The translations under genes and the position numbers were made by a program. A stretch of DNA of 11,117 nt. Source: an uncultured Bacteroidales bacterium (GTDB lineage: Bacteria; Bacteroidota; Bacteroidia; Bacteroidales; Paludibacteraceae). This document shows, piece by piece, positions 1 through 8,432 of the stretch. The notes under the pieces were generated by a model that was given only the letters and a program-made list of their open reading frames with translations, did not search any database and was not told the DNA's origin. Where the stretch lies: contig CALCGR010000113.1 in the NCBI GenBank assembly GCA_937901025.1, positions 1 through 11,117 on the forward strand, written 5' to 3'. Numbering within the stretch: the stretch's first letter is position 1; the number at the start of each line of letters is the position of its first letter.

Positions 1-678
1 AACCGTATTTATGGTTTGACGAAGGGCCAATATTCCCCGACTTCACCGAAAGGATTCGTCTCTAAATCTTCTCCTTTCGGAACGGTAGAGCGTCCGTTTA
101 TCCCGGCCGAATTGGTACTCGGGGCCCGGGGCACTTTCTTTGCCCGCACATTGGACGTGGATATGCCCACTACCGTTGACTGTATGGTCGAGGCCAATAA
201 GCATAAAGGCGCCAGCGTGATTGAGTGCCTTGTCAACTGCGTCATCTTCAATAATGGTACTCATAGTTGGATTGCCGACCGGGAGACACGTGCCGAGCGC
301 AGTATTGTGCTTAAGCATGGGGAAAAGATGATTTTCGGCGCTAACAACGATAAGGGTCTGGCGCTGGATTACTCAAAGAGTGTCATTCCGCAACTCATCG
401 TTGTTCCGGCGGATGATCCGCGCGTGCTCGTCCACGACGCAAAGATGGAAGACCCCACCTTGCATCGTATGCTTGCCCTCATGGGACAAGAGAAGTTCAC
501 GGATGTACGAAACGCGGAAGAGGTACCTGAGTTGCCGATTGCGTTAGGGGTTATTCGTGATGTAGAGGCAGAGACGTATAACGAAGCGGTGAATAAGCAG
601 ATTGCCGATATCCGTTCCGCCTCAAAGGCTACAACTTTTGACACCCTCACCCAAACCCTCGAGCATTGGGAAATATAA
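1..678 (+). CDS. korB: 2-oxoglutarate/2-oxoacid:ferredoxin oxidoreductase, beta subunit (C-terminal part)
   Basis: The reading frame is open from the first base, so the start lies outside the window; 225 residues remain of a family usually about 330-345 long. The family is a cytoplasmic thiamine-diphosphate enzyme that, with KorA, oxidatively decarboxylates a 2-oxoacid (typically 2-oxoglutarate) to the acyl-CoA and reduces ferredoxin. The visible N-terminal stretch NRIYGLTKGQYSPTSPKG is the conserved end of the ThDP/Mg-binding region; the upstream GDGD half is missing. The following RPFIPAELVLGARGTFFART, the VNCVIFNNGTHSW segment and the C-terminal acidic helix fit KorB rather than pyruvate oxidoreductase. 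A TTG at 16 is not a plausible start because conserved sequence continues upstream of it. A strong terminator follows 21 bases after the stop, so this is the last gene of its operon. Substrate specificity cannot be read from this fragment. Confidence 0.88.
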   Translation, partial: NRIYGLTKGQYSPTSPKGFVSKSSPFGTVERPFIPAELVLGARGTFFARTLDVDMPTTVDCMVEANKHKGASVIECLVNCVIFNNGTHSWIADRETRAERSIVLKHGEKMIFGANNDKGLALDYSKSVIPQLIVVPADDPRVLVHDAKMEDPTLHRMLALMGQEKFTDVRNAEEVPELPIALGVIRDVEAETYNEAVNKQIADIRSASKATTFDTLTQTLEHWEI

Positions 679-699
679 TTTGCTCATCCCATATATCTT

Positions 700-729
700 A
701 AAAAAGCCGGTTGCCCACCGGCTTTTTTT
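700..729 (+). terminator. Rho-independent terminator of korB
   Basis: A 12-bp perfect inverted repeat (AAAAAAGCCGGT / ACCGGCTTTTTT) with a 5-nt loop TGCCC is followed by a run of T. It lies 21 nt after the korB stop. Because the left arm begins with A6, it could also stop transcription coming from the opposite strand. Confidence 0.92.
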
Positions 730-774
730 GTGCAATTTCCCCACCTACTGCCTAAAGTTGGCAGTTGGTTGTTG

Positions 775-782
775 TACCTTTG
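775..782 (+). promoter_or_regulatory. Possible Bacteroidetes -7 element without clear -33 partner
   Basis: TACCTTTG matches the TAnnTTTG consensus and is followed by CAG, like the stronger element 80 bp downstream. No TTTG or TTG lies at the expected distance of about 19-21 bp upstream; the nearest TTG (758-760) is only 14 bp away. This may be a weak upstream start or a chance match. Confidence 0.35.
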
Positions 783-830
783 CAGCGGAAATTTAAAAAA
801 ATTAAGAATTGCTTGCAAAATGCAAATAGA

Positions 831-862
831 TTTGCGTATATGGATTTTTTTCCGTATCTTTG
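831..862 (+). promoter_or_regulatory. Strong Bacteroidetes-type promoter
   Basis: TTTG at 831-834 (-33 element) and TATCTTTG at 855-862 (-7 element, matching TAnnTTTG) are separated by exactly 20 bp, which is the spacing expected for the Bacteroidetes primary sigma factor. Transcription would start around 869. It reads into a leader of about 130 nt and then the pseudogene at 1001. I see no terminator between it and hsdM, so it may now serve as a promoter for the restriction-modification operon. Confidence 0.8.
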
Positions 863-868
863 CAGTCG

Positions 869-1000
869 ATTTTCGACCGCAAAGCGAGAATACACTTCTC
901 TCCAAGGTTACGAAAGGATGTAGAGGTAGTCGCTCCCCAATCGGTAAGAGACGAGATAAAGAAGATAATCACCGAAATGCAAGCAAGATATATTTAAACT
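869..1000 (+). other. Long untranslated leader, no recognised RNA family
   Basis: About 130 nt separate the predicted transcription start from the ATG at 1001. The only clear small hairpin is GAGAA-TACAC-TTCTC (886-900). The stretch is rich in purine blocks and I recognise no riboswitch, tRNA or other known RNA. One open frame (730-1026) crosses it, but that frame also covers the promoter and two -7-like elements and looks accidental. Confidence 0.3.
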
Positions 1001-1254
1001 ATGAAGAAGGAAGATCAAAATGTTGAATACAAACTGTGTCTCAATGATAAGCTTGACGTTTTGCCACCGAGCAAGAAGAGAATGTCCCGGTAAATGTCCC
1101 AGTAAGTGGCACGGTAAATGTGGCTAATTTGGCAACAGCACTTCAAGTCGCAGAGAAGACCATCAAACGAGAATTATATTTTATGCGTGACTTGGGTCTT
1201 ATTCATCGAGTGGGTTCTGATAAGACCGGTCACTGGGAAGTGGTGAAGAATTGA
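1001..1254 (+). pseudogene. Remnant of an AlbA_2 (Schlafen-type) ATP-binding protein
   Basis: An ATG at 1001 opens MKKEDQNVEYKLCLNDK, resembling the extreme N terminus of Bacteroidales AlbA_2/divergent-AAA ATP-binding proteins (EDQNVEYK is a hallmark opening), but the frame stops at 1091-1093 after 30 residues. From 1057 another frame (shifted by one base class) is open to a TGA at 1252-1254. It encodes a VPVNVPVSGTVNV linker followed by a winged-helix-like tail (LATALQVAEKTIKREL, then MRDLGLIHRVGSDKTGHWEVV), which resembles the C terminus of the same family. Intact members are usually about 450-600 residues, so almost the whole core, including the AlbA_2 fold and ATP site, is deleted. Such ATP-binding genes often sit beside Type I restriction loci (family knowledge). 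The shorter tail might be expressed alone, but I see no ATG in a suitable place. Confidence 0.6.
1081..1116 (+). repeat. 12-bp tandem repeat, three copies
   Basis: Three consecutive 12-mers, AATGTCCCGGTA, AATGTCCCAGTA and AGTGGCACGGTA, followed by a decayed fourth beginning AATGTG, encode the NVPV/NVPV/SGTV linker of the pseudogene. The unit is a multiple of three, so copy-number change would not alter frame. Val/Pro-rich linkers of this kind are common before the C-terminal winged helix in this protein family. Confidence 0.7.
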
Positions 1255-1320
1255 AGAATCGTAACAATCGTGCCCTTGGGGCGAAGAAAGAAAAGAAAAA
1301 ATAAGGAAATAAATAATATT

Positions 1321-2949
1321 ATGGCAAAACAGAAAGCTGAAAAACAACAAAGATTGGAAGACATTCTTTTTGAGTGCCGCAACAAGTTACGTGGTAATGC
1401 AAATATGACAACGAAGCGCGATATGTTACTTACGTTGGTATTCTTGCGTTTTATCAATTCTCGTTTCAAAGAACAACGTAAAAAAATACGTTCACAGGTT
1501 ATTTCCGGACTTGGTAAAACAGAAGAACAACTTACAAAAGATGATCTCACATTCGTAGAATCTATGCTCAATGATGAGTCTTCTTATCATCAAGATGGCG
1601 TTTTCTTTCTTCAGGACTCCTACAATTGGGATTGCTTAACCAAACTCCCAGCCGCAGACCGTGCATTAAAATTAGATAATGGTATTGCCGAACTTATGCG
1701 CAATGAGAAGAATTTAAAGAATGCACTTCCTTCCAATCTATTTGTCAATGCGCGTTTGGATCCTCCTGTGTTAAAAGGCGTGATGGATGATGTTACCAAG
1801 ATAGACCCCGAAAAGTTTAAGGACATTGACTTGATAGGACGAGTATATGAGTATTTCCTCCAACAGTTTGCTGTTAATGCTACAAAAGAGGATGGAGAGT
1901 TTTATACCCCGCAGTCTATTGTTGAACTGATTGCCAGTTTGATTGAACCTTTTGATGGTACTATTTATGACCCTTGCTGTGGTTCCGGTGGTATGTTTGT
2001 GCAGAGTGTACGATTGATAGAGGCTCATGGTGGCATGCGTCGTAATGCTAATGTCTATGGGCAAGAGTCTGACCCTGACACATACCGATTGGCTAAGATG
2101 AATTTGGCCGCACGTGGTATCAGTTATCATTTGGGAGATAGTAATGCCTCGTCATTTACTAATGACAAGCATTCCGACCTTCGTGCTGATTATATTATGG
2201 CTAATCCGCCCTTCAATCTCAGTGATTGGCGAGAACCGAATAAACTCACCAAAGACCCCCGTTGGAGCGGTTATGGTGTTCCGCCTGTTAGTAATGCTAA
2301 CTATGCTTGGATTTTGCACATGCTCTATCACCTCAATCAGACGAAAGGTGTGGCAGGGTTCTTATTGGGCAATGGAGCTCTTGAAGATGAAGACACTTTA
2401 GAGATAAGAAAGCAACTGATATTAAATGATAAGGTAGAGGCAATTATCGTATTACCTCGTGAAATGTTCTATAGCACTGATACCAGTGTGACTTTATGGA
2501 TTTTGAATCAAAACAAGGGAGGAGGTCCTTGGCATGGTCGTAAGTTGCGTAGTAGAAGGCAAGAGATACTTTTTGTTGATTTACGTCGTTGGAATCAGAA
2601 TAACTCCACAATTAAGACGGATAAATCCAAGAAGACATTTGTTGTATTTACAGAGGAACAAATCAAAGATATTTGCGCTATCTATCATGGTTGGCAAACA
2701 GACCCCCAAGGCTGCGATTATGACCAACCGGAACTCTATCATTCGGCTAATCGCAAGGAATTGGAGGCTAATAACTGGAGTTTAACGCCTAGTCGATATA
2801 TCCGCTTTGTGGATAGAGATTTAGAGATGGACTATCGTACGGCTCTCACCAATGCTACAACGGCTATGGAGAATCTGCTCGAAGACCAGCGTTCCAATGA
2901 AACCGCTCTCATTAACGCTTTCAAAGCTTTAGGATATGGCAAAAAGTGA
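1321..2949 (+). CDS. hsdM: Type I restriction-modification system, DNA methyltransferase subunit HsdM
   Basis: This is the modification subunit (542 aa, normal length). With HsdS it forms the N6-adenine methyltransferase that marks host DNA, and with HsdR the restriction complex. The HsdM N-terminal helical domain is at about residues 10-130 (RLEDILFECRNKLRG, then FLRFINSRF). The SAM-binding motif I is DPCCGSGGMF from D217, and the catalytic NPPF motif is N295-F298, the N6-adenine type. A helical C-terminal part contacts HsdS. ATG 1321 is chosen because family similarity begins there; an upstream in-frame GTG at 1270 would add 17 basic low-complexity residues. An A-rich AAGGAA precedes the ATG. 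The gene overlaps hsdS by 14 nt, implying translational coupling. No catalytic residue appears missing. Confidence 0.96.
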   Translation: MAKQKAEKQQRLEDILFECRNKLRGNANMTTKRDMLLTLVFLRFINSRFKEQRKKIRSQVISGLGKTEEQLTKDDLTFVESMLNDESSYHQDGVFFLQDSYNWDCLTKLPAADRALKLDNGIAELMRNEKNLKNALPSNLFVNARLDPPVLKGVMDDVTKIDPEKFKDIDLIGRVYEYFLQQFAVNATKEDGEFYTPQSIVELIASLIEPFDGTIYDPCCGSGGMFVQSVRLIEAHGGMRRNANVYGQESDPDTYRLAKMNLAARGISYHLGDSNASSFTNDKHSDLRADYIMANPPFNLSDWREPNKLTKDPRWSGYGVPPVSNANYAWILHMLYHLNQTKGVAGFLLGNGALEDEDTLEIRKQLILNDKVEAIIVLPREMFYSTDTSVTLWILNQNKGGGPWHGRKLRSRRQEILFVDLRRWNQNNSTIKTDKSKKTFVVFTEEQIKDICAIYHGWQTDPQGCDYDQPELYHSANRKELEANNWSLTPSRYIRFVDRDLEMDYRTALTNATTAMENLLEDQRSNETALINAFKALGYGKK

Positions 2950-4075
2950 AATCAAATGGATAAGATTGGGAGAGTTCGTTGTTCCTTCTGACAAAAAGAA
3001 TAACGAAGGACTTACTTTGCCTGTTATGGGACTTAATGCACAAAAGAGTTTTATGCCTACAGTCGCTAATCTTACCAATGTGGATTTGAGTAAATACAAA
3101 GTTGTCTATCCTTCCAATTTTGCATTTAGTGGCATGCAGACTGGGCGCGATGAATGTATTCGTATCGCTTATAGTATCGACAATAAGCCTTTTCTTATTT
3201 CTCCAGCATATACTACGTTTAGCATTAACGAAGACAAAGATGTTCTCCCTGCATATATCTTTATGTATTTTTATCGCGCAGAGATGGACAGATATGGTTG
3301 GTTTATTAGCGACTCAAGTGTTCGCGCCAATCTTGATTGGTCAAGATTAATGGATGTCCGAATCCCTGTTCCTTTTAAAGATGGGAAACCGGATATTGAG
3401 CAACAAAAGATTGTGGTTGATGCATGGCAAGGACTGCGTAAAATGAAAGAGGATAACGAACAATTGGTGGAGCCGCTGATGCAACTTTGCCGTAGTTATA
3501 TGGAAGACCTTAAGAAACGCTATATTCCAACTCGCATAGGTCAATTTATCGAACCTGTGGATGAGAGGAATACAGACCTAAAGATTAAACTCTCTCAGGG
3601 CATAAATAATAAAAAATACTTTCAAACCCCTGTTCAGGTGGCGGCAGATTCGCAGTCTGACAAAATTGTGCGCAAAGGCTATTTTGCATACAATAGGGCC
3701 ACCACTCGAAATAGCGATAAAATATCTATTGCTTATCGTGAAGGAGAGGATTGTACAGTGTCTTCGTCCTATCAGGTGTTCAAAATTATTGATGAGGAGA
3801 CGCTAAATCCGCATTTCTTACTATTATGGTTTAAACGCCCAGAGTTTGATAGGTATGCACGATTCAAATCTCGCGGTAGTGCGCATGAATTCTTTAGTTT
3901 TGAAGAAATGGAGCAGGTGAAGATTCCTATTCCAAGTATTGAAGCACAGCGAGCAATAGCAGATATCTACCGCTGCGCTGAAAATGCAAAGCGTATTGCA
4001 GAGGAAGCAGACAAACTCAGTCGAGAGATTTGTCCTGCGTTGATGCAACATATTATACAAACCTCTAAATCCTAA
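2936..4075 (+). CDS. hsdS: Type I restriction-modification system, specificity subunit HsdS
   Basis: This subunit sets the bipartite DNA target of the complex. Its 379 residues form two similar halves joined by a helical spacer. Half one opens IRLGEFVVPSDKKN and half two TRIGQFIEPVDERN. Both then carry an Fxxx(Q/T)TxR...IAY block, an S.xYxxF strand, an R.E(M/F)DRY helix and end in IP(V/I)P. The two TRDs are roughly residues 5-140 and 198-335. The conserved helical spacers are about 140-195 (KMKEDNEQLVEPLMQLCRSYMEDLKKR) and 335-375. TRD sequences differ, so the recognition half-sites should differ; the actual target cannot be read. The gene starts within the hsdM end and stops 5 nt before hsdR. 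I see no second hsdS copy, inverted hsdS repeats or recombinase within the window, so nothing suggests phase-variable shuffling here. Confidence 0.93.
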   Translation: MAKSEIKWIRLGEFVVPSDKKNNEGLTLPVMGLNAQKSFMPTVANLTNVDLSKYKVVYPSNFAFSGMQTGRDECIRIAYSIDNKPFLISPAYTTFSINEDKDVLPAYIFMYFYRAEMDRYGWFISDSSVRANLDWSRLMDVRIPVPFKDGKPDIEQQKIVVDAWQGLRKMKEDNEQLVEPLMQLCRSYMEDLKKRYIPTRIGQFIEPVDERNTDLKIKLSQGINNKKYFQTPVQVAADSQSDKIVRKGYFAYNRATTRNSDKISIAYREGEDCTVSSSYQVFKIIDEETLNPHFLLLWFKRPEFDRYARFKSRGSAHEFFSFEEMEQVKIPIPSIEAQRAIADIYRCAENAKRIAEEADKLSREICPALMQHIIQTSKS

Positions 4076-4080
4076 TCACT

Positions 4081-7000
4081 ATGGCAGGAGCAAATGTACG
4101 TTTCCACGAGAGTGAGTACGAAGAAGTTTTTGTTGAACAACTCTATGAGCAGGGATGGATATATGATCCGGGTTCGTATCTCCAAGATCGTCTTATCACA
4201 CAGGCATTATACGAGCGAGACCTGCGCAAGTACCTTAGTGATAACTATGGTGCAGAGCATAATCTTTGTGATGAGGATTATGAACGTATCATTGCGTATC
4301 TTCGCAATACTATGGAGGCAAACGATTATCTTACGGCTCGCGCAGTACATCAACTTGTATGCCACGATGGTTATGACTATCAGCCCGTACATGGTGGTGA
4401 TCCATTCAAAGTCAAATACATAGACTTTGACGCAGAAGATGTGACAATTACGAACATCTTCCGCTGCGTCAACCAATACGAGATGTTGGAAGGAGAAGAA
4501 AACCGCCGTCCGGATATTGTTCTCCTTATCAACGGCATACCAGTCTGTATCATTGAACTTAAGAATCCTACCGACCCCGAAGCAACAATATCTAATGCTT
4601 GGGAACAAATATGTATTCGCTATCGACGAGACATACCTTCTTTGATGAAATATACTGCTTTGGCAGTGATTAGCGATGGCTCAAATACTCGTATGGGTAG
4701 CCAGTTTACACCCGAAGAATATTTCTATGCGTGGAAAAAGGTGGAGAATACAGACCCAAATGGAAGATTAGGTATAGATGAAATGCTCACTCTTATACAA
4801 GGTGCGCTATCGCCTACTCGTATTCTGGAGATATTGCACCATTTTGTCTATTTTGCCGACATAGAGCAAGCAGAAAAGGAGATAGAGATTGTTTGTCGCT
4901 ATCCTCAATTCTTTGCGACCCAAATGCTTTGTGATAGTATCTTTAAGGCACTACATTCAGCGGGCGGTAATGGACAAGGAGGTACCTACTTTGGTGCTAC
5001 CGGCTGTGGTAAGACCCACACAATGCTCTTCTTAGCAAGACAATTGATGTGCCACTTTGCAGAACGCATGGATAATCCCACGATTATCATTATTGTGGAT
5101 CGTTCGGACTTGGAAGACCAAAGTGGAAAACTATTCTGTCATGCTACGACTTTTTTAGAGGATAAGAACATAAAAGTTTTTGAAAGCAGAAAAAAACTCC
5201 GTACCGAATTAAGATCAAATCAAGGAGGTGGGCTTTATGTTACCACCATTCAGAAATTTACGGAGGGTGATGGACTTCTCTCTGAACGTCCCAATATCAT
5301 CTGCTTATCTGATGAGGCGCACCGTTCACAGGTAAATTTGGGCGGAAACATACACATTAGGACTGCGGGTGATAAGGCGGACCAAGTCGGAGTGTTCTTT
5401 ACTGAGACTTTTGCTAAACAATTACACGATTCGTTACCTTGTGCCACCTTCGTTGGCTTTACAGGTACTCCCATACAAGAGACAATACAAGTCTTTGGCG
5501 GTGTGGTTGATAGTTACACAATGGAACAAGCGAAGAATGACCAAATCACCGTTCCTATTCATTATAATGCTCGTTTGGCTCGTGTATTCCTCAATACCGA
5601 ACAAGCACATAAAGTTGAGGAGTATTATCGTCAATGTGAAAAAGAGGGAGCATCTGCACGAGATGTGGATAAGAGTAAGGAGGATATGAGCCAGATGAAG
5701 GTTATCTTAGGCAATGACGAACGCTTGGAGCGGATGGCAAAGGATATTATTGAGCATTATGAGCAACTGTGTGAGTTACAGCCGGAGATTATACAAAAAG
5801 CAATGATTGTTAGTTCTGACCGTCATATTGCGTTTAATCTATATACCAAACTTCTTGCTTTGCGTCCGCAATGGGCGGAGGAAAAGAAAGCGGTTGACGA
5901 ATCACAACTCACACCTGACGAATTGGATAAATTGAATAAGGTTCCATTCCTTAACATTGTTTGCACCCGCGAAAAAGATTCGGATTCAAAAGCAGAATGG
6001 GATACCTTTGGTACGGAGGGGCATCGTAAGTTTTTAGAGGAGGAATTTAAAGAAGACAAATCAAACTTCCGTATAGCAGTGGTTGTAGATATGTGGATTA
6101 CGGGATTTGATGTGCCTTGTTTGAAAGTGCTCTATAATGATAAACCGCTATCTAAACATACACTCATTCAAACGATTAGTCGTGTTAATCGTCGCTATAA
6201 GTCAAAGGATAGCGGACTGATTGTGGATTACCTGGGTATTCGCGAGAACATGAAGGAGGCAATGAAGCAATACAACAACGGAATGATAGAAATACAAGAT
6301 GAGCAATATTCTTACTCTATTTTTGTGAACGAGTTGCACATCCTCCAAGGTATGATGTTAGGGCTGAATTTCCAACCATTCTTTGAAGAGTCTGCTTTAC
6401 GTCGATTACAATTCTTGCAAGAGGCTTCGGAGTTCATATTAGCCAAATCAACCAAGGGGACAAAGGAAAATCCCGCTTTGAAGACGCTCTTTTTAGGACA
6501 TGTTAAACGTTTGCGCGCCGCTTACAATATTGTTAAAAACGCACTTAAAGAAGATGGTACGCCCTTGATTACAGATGAAGAGTCTCGTTGGGCACAATGT
6601 CTTATCGGTATAGCAGGTTTCCTTTCTAAGATGACCGAAACGCAACATAATGTACAATCTATGAATCGCCATGTAGAACAAATGGTAAAGGAGGCAATAG
6701 GGTGTAGTAGTATAGATGTTGTGTTAGATAGAGATGGCGGTACGGAGGATATTTATAGCGAATCTTTCAAAGAGGAAGTTGATAAAACTAAATTACCAAA
6801 TACACGATTCCAAGTCCTCGTTAATCTCCTTCGGAAGAACATAAAAGATTATGGGAAAACGAATCGCACCAGAGCCGAAGTCTTTGAGAAACTCCTGCAA
6901 GACATTATTGACCAATATAATGATCGTGCATTTGCCAATGAAGTTGCCTCGGCTACCATTGGCGAGATTGGGCAGATTGTAAATCAAAAAGTTACCGAAC

Positions 7001-7437
7001 TTGGCGACCAATTAGTTCAACTTCTCAATGACATAGAAGAAGATAAACGCAGCTTCGAAAAATTAGGTATTTCTTTTGAGGAAAAAGCGTTCTATGATAT
7101 TTTAGTCAAAATGCGTGATGAGAAGGGATTTGAATATGACGATGAACGTTGTAAGGAACTATCTAAAAAAATCAAAGAATTAGTGGACAATTCTACTATT
7201 TATGCAGATTTCCTCAATAATACCAACCTCAAATCTAAGTTGGATTTTGACCTAAAGATGTTGCTTCAAAAGAACGGATATCCTCCTCGCTGGAACAAAG
7301 AAACGACTGATGGTGTGATGGAACAAGTAATAAACTACAAGTCCAATCAAACCATCAACATCTGTCCAGAGTATAATTATTATGGAAAAGCAGTTCACGA
7401 GGACAATAGTAAAAACATCAATATTTCAGTAGAATAA
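4081..7437 (+). CDS. hsdR: Type I restriction enzyme, endonuclease/translocase subunit HsdR with C-terminal shared tag
   Basis: This is the motor and nuclease subunit (1118 aa). The N-terminal PD-(D/E)xK nuclease shows D145 and E159-L-K161 (RPDIVLLINGIPVCIIELKN). The SF2 translocase follows with Walker A GATGCGKT (305-312), DEAH (411-414), TGTP motif III (461-464) and QTISRVNR motif VI (697-704). A long helical C-terminal region (about 750-1080) is expected to bind the methyltransferase core. All catalytic residues seem intact, so cleavage activity is likely. The last 35 residues are unusual: INYKSNQTINICPE then YNYYGKAVHEDNSKNINI (1098-1115), ending three residues later. Closely similar segments occur in the two following genes. 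I do not recall this as a standard HsdR ending. The start is 5 nt after hsdS; the stop overlaps the next ATG by one base (TAATG). Confidence 0.95.
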   Translation: MAGANVRFHESEYEEVFVEQLYEQGWIYDPGSYLQDRLITQALYERDLRKYLSDNYGAEHNLCDEDYERIIAYLRNTMEANDYLTARAVHQLVCHDGYDYQPVHGGDPFKVKYIDFDAEDVTITNIFRCVNQYEMLEGEENRRPDIVLLINGIPVCIIELKNPTDPEATISNAWEQICIRYRRDIPSLMKYTALAVISDGSNTRMGSQFTPEEYFYAWKKVENTDPNGRLGIDEMLTLIQGALSPTRILEILHHFVYFADIEQAEKEIEIVCRYPQFFATQMLCDSIFKALHSAGGNGQGGTYFGATGCGKTHTMLFLARQLMCHFAERMDNPTIIIIVDRSDLEDQSGKLFCHATTFLEDKNIKVFESRKKLRTELRSNQGGGLYVTTIQKFTEGDGLLSERPNIICLSDEAHRSQVNLGGNIHIRTAGDKADQVGVFFTETFAKQLHDSLPCATFVGFTGTPIQETIQVFGGVVDSYTMEQAKNDQITVPIHYNARLARVFLNTEQAHKVEEYYRQCEKEGASARDVDKSKEDMSQMKVILGNDERLERMAKDIIEHYEQLCELQPEIIQKAMIVSSDRHIAFNLYTKLLALRPQWAEEKKAVDESQLTPDELDKLNKVPFLNIVCTREKDSDSKAEWDTFGTEGHRKFLEEEFKEDKSNFRIAVVVDMWITGFDVPCLKVLYNDKPLSKHTLIQTISRVNRRYKSKDSGLIVDYLGIRENMKEAMKQYNNGMIEIQDEQYSYSIFVNELHILQGMMLGLNFQPFFEESALRRLQFLQEASEFILAKSTKGTKENPALKTLFLGHVKRLRAAYNIVKNALKEDGTPLITDEESRWAQCLIGIAGFLSKMTETQHNVQSMNRHVEQMVKEAIGCSSIDVVLDRDGGTEDIYSESFKEEVDKTKLPNTRFQVLVNLLRKNIKDYGKTNRTRAEVFEKLLQDIIDQYNDRAFANEVASATIGEIGQIVNQKVTELGDQLVQLLNDIEEDKRSFEKLGISFEEKAFYDILVKMRDEKGFEYDDERCKELSKKIKELVDNSTIYADFLNNTNLKSKLDFDLKMLLQKNGYPPRWNKETTDGVMEQVINYKSNQTINICPEYNYYGKAVHEDNSKNINISVE
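7330..7425 (+). other. Shared tag module, copy 1 (HsdR C terminus)
   Basis: HsdR residues 1084-1115. The segment INYKSNQ...INICP is followed by the core YNYYGKAVHEDNSKNINI (nt 7372-7425). Positions identical in all three copies of the core are Y, A, H, D, S, K and N, with hydrophobic V/I alternating around them, a pattern suggesting one or two beta strands. It is joined to the helical HsdR body and lies almost at the end of the protein. Confidence 0.8.
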
Positions 7438-8432
7438 TGTTACCTCCTGATCAATTATTACAAGAAGCCTATCGCACATCTCAAGACGACTCAATGGAGA
7501 TGTTTTATCCTACGATGTTAGTGCTTCATTCTTTCCTTGCAGAAACACCAGACTATCAAGAACGTATTCGCCTATTGCAAGATATTTGCAAGAACCATGT
7601 TATGTATCTCAAGGAGTTCAATCTTCCTGAAGCTACTGTTGCCAGTATTTATCTTGAATGTGAAAGTCTTATTCATTATAATGAGATTCTGGCTAAGTTG
7701 ATGACGTCAACGCAGAATCAAATCATCGTCAAAGATAATATTGCAAATGTACCTCTTCCACGATTAGAGCAGTATATCTACTTATTAGCTTTAAAAGAAT
7801 TGGAAGTTCCTTATTTTATCGCTTTTACTGAAGGATATGCCTACTATCTTCGCCATCCTGAGAAAAAGAAACGAGCGGACCTCTCGATGGCTATTTTGCA
7901 AGTCAAAAATTTTATAGGGCGTATATGGTCTGAAAATATCATTGAGTTTAGTAAGGCGTTATACTGTGGTGAATCCATGCGATTGCACGAAACAAACCAA
8001 ATAGGAGATAACGATTTGGTTGGGCTTCATTCCTTTGATGTTGCTTTCCGCAACAAATGTTTTGATGAATATATTCGTATGCGAGTTTCTGAAATATTTA
8101 ATGACTTGCAAGCAGATAATGACCGTCTCTATCCGCCTACGGAATTGGATTGTTTATTAAATCTTCTTGATACTGAAAGGGTAGTTGTTGAGCGGGAGTT
8201 GGGCTTCGAACAATTCAAGGGCTCCCAAGCTTATCACGATCAGTGGTATGATGGCCGTCCGGATGTCCTCAAAACGGCAGGATATTTCCTTCAATACCTT
8301 GCAGATAAAATCAAACGGATGCAACCTAAAGAAGTGTCACAAGGGGATACCTATAATTATTTTTCAGGAGCAGTTCATGATGATCATAGTAAACATGTCA
8401 ATATAAGTACGGATGGCTCCTCAAATACTTAA
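7437..8432 (+). CDS. Unrecognised 331-aa protein of the restriction operon, C-terminal shared tag
   Basis: I do not recognise this family. The protein appears soluble and mostly helical (for example residues 20-75, 105-135, 150-175 and 200-225), with no signal peptide, membrane segment or obvious catalytic motif. The body ends near residue 298 in a KIKRMQPKEVSQGDT linker. It is followed by YNYFSGAVHDDHSKHVNI (306-323) and eight more residues, so the tag sits at the very C terminus as in HsdR. The ATG shares its A with the hsdR stop codon, and the gene end overlaps the next gene by 20 nt, so it is translated with the restriction genes. Its place and tag suggest an accessory or regulator that binds HsdR (inference). 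It could instead be an independent defence or antitoxin-like protein; the sequence does not decide. Confidence 0.85.
   Translation: MLPPDQLLQEAYRTSQDDSMEMFYPTMLVLHSFLAETPDYQERIRLLQDICKNHVMYLKEFNLPEATVASIYLECESLIHYNEILAKLMTSTQNQIIVKDNIANVPLPRLEQYIYLLALKELEVPYFIAFTEGYAYYLRHPEKKKRADLSMAILQVKNFIGRIWSENIIEFSKALYCGESMRLHETNQIGDNDLVGLHSFDVAFRNKCFDEYIRMRVSEIFNDLQADNDRLYPPTELDCLLNLLDTERVVVERELGFEQFKGSQAYHDQWYDGRPDVLKTAGYFLQYLADKIKRMQPKEVSQGDTYNYFSGAVHDDHSKHVNISTDGSSNT
8352..8405 (+). other. Shared tag module, copy 2 (331-aa protein C terminus)
   Basis: Residues 306-323, YNYFSGAVHDDHSKHVNI, align without gaps to HsdR 1098-1115 with 11 of 18 identities (Y, N, Y, A, V, H, D, S, K, N, I). The upstream INxKSNQ part seen in the other two copies is absent here. 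The codons used differ at many positions from copy 1, so this is not a recent DNA duplication. Confidence 0.8.

Noticed and set aside
730..1026. 98-codon plus-strand open frame between korB and the pseudogene
   Set aside because: It covers the terminator edge, both -7-like elements and the strong promoter, has low-complexity aromatic/basic content and resembles no protein family.
1270..1320. GTG at 1270 as the start of hsdM
   Set aside because: It adds 17 residues of Lys/Arg/Asn-rich sequence with no family similarity; ATG 1321 matches the usual HsdM start.
2936..4075. Phase-variable hsdS shuffling system
   Set aside because: Only one hsdS is present, with no inverted partner copy and no recombinase gene in the window.
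4081..7437. Inactive or decayed HsdR
   Set aside because: The nuclease D145/E159/K161 and translocase motifs (Walker A, DEAH, TGTP, QTISRVNR) are all present in one unbroken frame.
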